8,075 nt of DNA from an uncultured Magnetococcales bacterium. GTDB lineage: Bacteria > Pseudomonadota > Magnetococcia > Magnetococcales > Magnetaquicoccaceae. Positions 5,512-8,075 of the stretch are shown in pieces. The notes beneath the pieces were generated by a model. That model was not told where the DNA came from. It did not search any database and saw nothing but the letters and a program-made list of their open reading frames with translations. The stretch is taken from contig CAIWLA010000059.1 of assembly GCA_903913345.1 (NCBI GenBank), positions 1 to 8,075 on the forward strand, read 5' to 3'. The translations under genes were made by a program, and so were the position numbers. The first letter of the stretch is position 1. Each line of letters starts with the position of its first letter.

Positions 5512-8075
5512 TCGAGAAAGAGGCGAAGCTCGCCCTCGGCACTCTTTTCCACCCGAACCACCCGGCCATGACCCTCGATCCGGGGGATGATCTCCTCCTT
5601 TTTGAGCTGCTCCAGGGCATCCGCCAGACTGAGATTCAGCAGAGGAGAAGGCTCTTCTGCCGCCGGTTCCTCTTTTTTATCGGTTTTTTTATCATTTGTT
5701 TTTTCATTCTTCTTGTCATTCTTCTTGTCATCCTTCTTGCCCGCTTTCTCGTCGGGCCTTTTGTCCATCTTGCTGTCTGCCTTGTGGACCGCAGCCCCCT
5801 CCTCCTTTTTGTGGAGATCCCCCTTTTTCTGACCCGGATTCTCCGTGGCCGCATCATGCAGGGCAGGCAGTTCGGGATCGGTGCGATTTTCAGGAAAGAT
5901 GGATAATATGGGCAATATTTCCTGGGCTATCTCCCGGAAGATGGGCGCGGCGACCAAACCGCCATAGAAAACCCCTTTCGGCTCATCGATCCCCACATAG
6001 ATGAGCAATTTGGGCTTGTCTGCCGGTATGAATCCCACAAACGAGGAAAAATAGTGCCCCCGGACATACCCCTGACTGCCCATTGCCTTGCGGGCGGTGC
6101 CGGTCTTGCCCGCCACGGTATACCCCTCGACCCGGGCCTGGGGTGCGGTCCCTTCCGGTCCCACCGCCAGGGCCAGAATCTCCCGCATGGTGGCAGAGGT
6201 TTCCGGCTTGATCACCCGCCGGGGTTCCGACCGTTCGACGGGCACCAGGCGTCCATTGACCATCCGGCCCGCCACCAGATGGGGCTTGTAGAGCAGGCCC
6301 CCATTGACCGCCGCCGCCGTGGCGGTGGCCAGTTGCAGAGGGGTGGTCGTGATACCGTAGCCATAGGAACGATTGGCCAGACCGATGATGCGGTAGGCAG
6401 TAATGTCCGGGACCGAACCGGGCGATTCGTTCAGAAAACCGATCCCTGTTGTCTTCCCAAAACCAAATGTGCCGATATAGTGATCCATGTTCTTGTTGCC
6501 GATCAACATGCCAATCTTGGCGGCCCCCACGTTGGAGCTGGTCTCCACAATCTGGGCCACAGAGAGCCACCGTTTGCCCGAATGAAAGTCGCGAATGGTC
6601 CGCCCCCCGACCCGGAGCACCCCCCCCTGGACATCAAAGGCGGTGGTGGGTTTGACCAGACCGAGATCCAGGGCCGCCGAAACCGTAAAGGTTTTGAAGG
6701 TGGAACCCGGTTCATACGCATCGGCAATGGCCCGATTGCGCCGCTCTTCGGCCTTGCTGTCCCCCAGATTGTTGGGGTTGAAACCGGGCTGGTTCACCAT
6801 GGCATAGACATCGCCATTGTTGGGATTCATGACGATCACGGTCCCCCCCTTGGCCTGGGCCTTGGTGACCCCCTTGAGGAGCGTTCGGTAGGCGATATAT
6901 TGAATATTGGTATCGATGGTCAGCACCATGTCGCTGCCCGGTTGTGCCGTTTCAATGGTTTTGGCCATCGGCATGGGCTGCCCCAACCGGTCGTGGGCAA
7001 AGACGCTCTCACCCGGTTTGCCCTTCAACTGCCCCTCAAACGATCGTTCCAATCCCTCCACACCATGGCCATCAAAATCGGTAAAGCCCAGAATGTGCGA
7101 GGTCATCTCCCCGATCGGATAAAACCGCTGCACCTCCGGGGTCAAAAAGAGGGCCGGATTTTCCAGTTGCTGGATCCGGTGGATGATCATGGGCGGCAGT
7201 TGATGCTGCAACACCGGAAAGGCTCCCTTGCGCGCCGTCTTGAATCGATTCCGCAACTGCTCCTCTGGCCACTGGATCAACGGTGCCAACTGTCCCGCCA
7301 ACAAGTCCGCATCTTCGACGCGATCCAAATCCACAGACAAACCCTTGACCGGCAAACTGACCGCCAGCGTCTTGCCATTGCGGTCCAGAACACGTCCGCG
7401 ATAGGCGGGAACGACCACCCGTTTGAGATATTGGTTCTGGGCACGGGCCTTCAGAATGTCATGCTGCACCACGGTGAGATCAACCCCACGCGCCGCCAGG
7501 ACGACAAAAACCAGTCCAAACATGCCCAATAAAAATTTTAACCGTTTTTCAATGGATTCCGCACTCTGTACAGGTGCCACGGCGGGGGGACGACGGGCCA
7601 GAAAGGCGGGCATTCCCGGCAAAGGCAACCGAATGACCGGGGTGGCTCTCTGGCGCGATGCCTGGGCACTGGAGGCCCGTTTTTCAGGAGAGGAGGCGGG
7701 AGAAGGCAACGGCCCCTCCCCCAACCATCGCCGAATGAGTTGGGTCAATGGTTGGCCCACTGCCCTGGCGGGCACTCTGGATGTCGGAACACCTTGACCA
7801 ACGGACGGGTCGTTTTCAGGCCGAACAGACCATTTTTTGGTCGTGAGCGTGCGACCCAGGGAACGTATCCGTTCGGGCAAAAGGGCCGACCGTTTGGAGA
7901 GCGGACGGTCCCGATGGGCCGTGGTCGATGGCGTTGGTGGCTGTTCCTCGTTCCCAGGCAGTCTGGATGAGGCTCTCCTCCGTCCGGTCGCGGCCATGCC
8001 GGTTCGCTGGGCAAGCCCCCTCCCCGCAGAGAGCCAACGGCTTGCCAAGGAAACTTTTTTGCGTGTCCCCGGTTC
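5508..8075 (-). CDS. ftsI: Septal peptidoglycan transpeptidase FtsI/PBP3 with long N-terminal extension and PASTA-like tail (5' end uncertain)
   Basis: FtsI is the class B penicillin-binding protein that cross-links septal peptidoglycan at the divisome. The frame is open to the right edge; the first possible start in view is TTG at 8048 (846 residues, no ribosome site), so the true start may lie outside. Numbering from 8048: residues 1-165 are a basic, Pro/Ser/Arg-rich cytoplasmic extension; 171-188 a membrane anchor; ~213-350 the pedestal domain (YRGRVLDRNG, 216-225). The transpeptidase has all three motifs: SxxK at Ser449-Lys452, SxN at 504-506 and KTG at 648-650. Residues ~740-800 are a Lys/Asp/Glu-rich linker; 803-846 resemble one PASTA domain (LSLADALEQLKKEEIIPRIE). 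Typical FtsI is about 550-650 residues, so both ends are extended. A start near Met146 (7613) would give a usual length but has no good ribosome site. It is upstream of murE and overlaps it by 4 bases, which supports FtsI over PBP2. Confidence 0.93.
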   Translation of the reverse strand, partial: EPGTRKKVSLASRWLSAGRGLAQRTGMAATGRRRASSRLPGNEEQPPTPSTTAHRDRPLSKRSALLPERIRSLGRTLTTKKWSVRPENDPSVGQGVPTSRVPARAVGQPLTQLIRRWLGEGPLPSPASSPEKRASSAQASRQRATPVIRLPLPGMPAFLARRPPAVAPVQSAESIEKRLKFLLGMFGLVFVVLAARGVDLTVVQHDILKARAQNQYLKRVVVPAYRGRVLDRNGKTLAVSLPVKGLSVDLDRVEDADLLAGQLAPLIQWPEEQLRNRFKTARKGAFPVLQHQLPPMIIHRIQQLENPALFLTPEVQRFYPIGEMTSHILGFTDFDGHGVEGLERSFEGQLKGKPGESVFAHDRLGQPMPMAKTIETAQPGSDMVLTIDTNIQYIAYRTLLKGVTKAQAKGGTVIVMNPNNGDVYAMVNQPGFNPNNLGDSKAEERRNRAIADAYEPGSTFKTFTVSAALDLGLVKPTTAFDVQGGVLRVGGRTIRDFHSGKRWLSVAQIVETSSNVGAAKIGMLIGNKNMDHYIGTFGFGKTTGIGFLNESPGSVPDITAYRIIGLANRSYGYGITTTPLQLATATAAAVNGGLLYKPHLVAGRMVNGRLVPVERSEPRRVIKPETSATMREILALAVGPEGTAPQARVEGYTVAGKTGTARKAMGSQGYVRGHYFSSFVGFIPADKPKLLIYVGIDEPKGVFYGGLVAAPIFREIAQEILPILSIFPENRTDPELPALHDAATENPGQKKGDLHKKEEGAAVHKADSKMDKRPDEKAGKKDDKKNDKKNEKTNDKKTDKKEEPAAEEPSPLLNLSLADALEQLKKEEIIPRIEGHGRVVRVEKSAEGELRLFLE
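5674..5745. repeat. Degenerate 12-bp tandem repeat encoding a Lys-rich tetrapeptide in FtsI
   Basis: Six 12-base units run from 5674 to 5745. The best-conserved pair is TTCTTGTCATTC/TTCTTGTCATCC (5710-5733); the flanking units are diverged. Read on the minus strand in the ftsI frame, the units encode four-residue steps of the type DKKN (residues ~769-792: AGKK, DDKK, NDKK, NEKT, NDKK, TDKK). The period is a multiple of three, so gain or loss of a unit would keep frame. It lies in the linker between the transpeptidase and the PASTA-like tail. Confidence 0.75.

Noticed and set aside
5522..5534. Small hairpin (GGCGA, loop AGC, TCGCC) just upstream of the murE start
   Set aside because: Only a 5-bp stem, within the ftsI coding sequence; expected by chance in G/C-rich DNA and no evidence of a regulatory role.
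5674..5745. Possible CRISPR or regulatory repeat array
   Set aside because: The 12-bp units have no spacers and are explained as in-frame coding repeats in the FtsI linker.
6054..7532. Plus-strand open frame of 492 codons
   Set aside because: Antisense to the well-supported ftsI transpeptidase region; no recognisable domain.
7554..8014. Possible ftsL in another frame beside ftsI
   Set aside because: No alternative frame here shows the membrane segment plus coiled coil expected of FtsL; ftsL, if present, is beyond the right edge.

Overview
The window comes from a Gram-negative bacterium with a moderately high G+C genome. It encodes part of the lipopolysaccharide (LPS) export machinery, an enzyme for heptose precursors of LPS, and a MurE with the meso-diaminopimelate signature, so the cell has an LPS outer membrane and a DAP-type peptidoglycan. 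Small G/C-rich hairpin repeats, a PASTA-like tail on FtsI and the mixed gene order hint at a deep-branching proteobacterium (a Magnetococcales-type genome would fit). That placement is inference only.

Layout. Positions 1-1478 (minus) hold the N-terminal part of lptD, which runs off the left edge. A 149-base gap with no gene follows. Positions 1628-2839 (minus) hold a two-domain enzyme, a sugar-phosphate nucleotidyltransferase fused to a GmhB-type heptose-bisphosphate phosphatase. It lies directly upstream of lptD in the same direction. Positions 2840-3013 form a divergent intergenic region that must hold promoters for both flanking genes. Positions 3014-3973 (plus) hold a SCO/SenC-family copper/redox protein with a signal peptide and a C-terminal membrane anchor. 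Its last ~40 codons run through a cluster of G/C-rich palindromic repeats. Positions 3970-5511 (minus) hold murE, which meets sco tail to tail with a 4-base overlap of the stop codons. Positions 5508 to about 8048 or beyond (minus) hold ftsI, whose stop overlaps the murE start (ATGA), so the two are probably translationally coupled.

How the genes work together. ftsI and murE are the usual neighbours of the division and cell-wall (dcw) cluster: MurE makes the UDP-MurNAc-tripeptide and FtsI cross-links septal peptidoglycan. The cluster stops after murE here, where murF would be expected. The heptose enzyme and lptD are linked by LPS: one makes activated heptose for the core, the other inserts finished LPS into the outer membrane. 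sco is functionally unrelated to its neighbours and probably serves cytochrome oxidase assembly or thiol/copper handling in the periplasm.

I found no convincing undescribed system. The points most worth following are the nucleotidyltransferase-GmhB fusion, the palindromic repeats absorbed into the sco reading frame, the very long N-terminal extension of FtsI, and its lysine-rich 12-bp-periodic linker before a PASTA-like tail.
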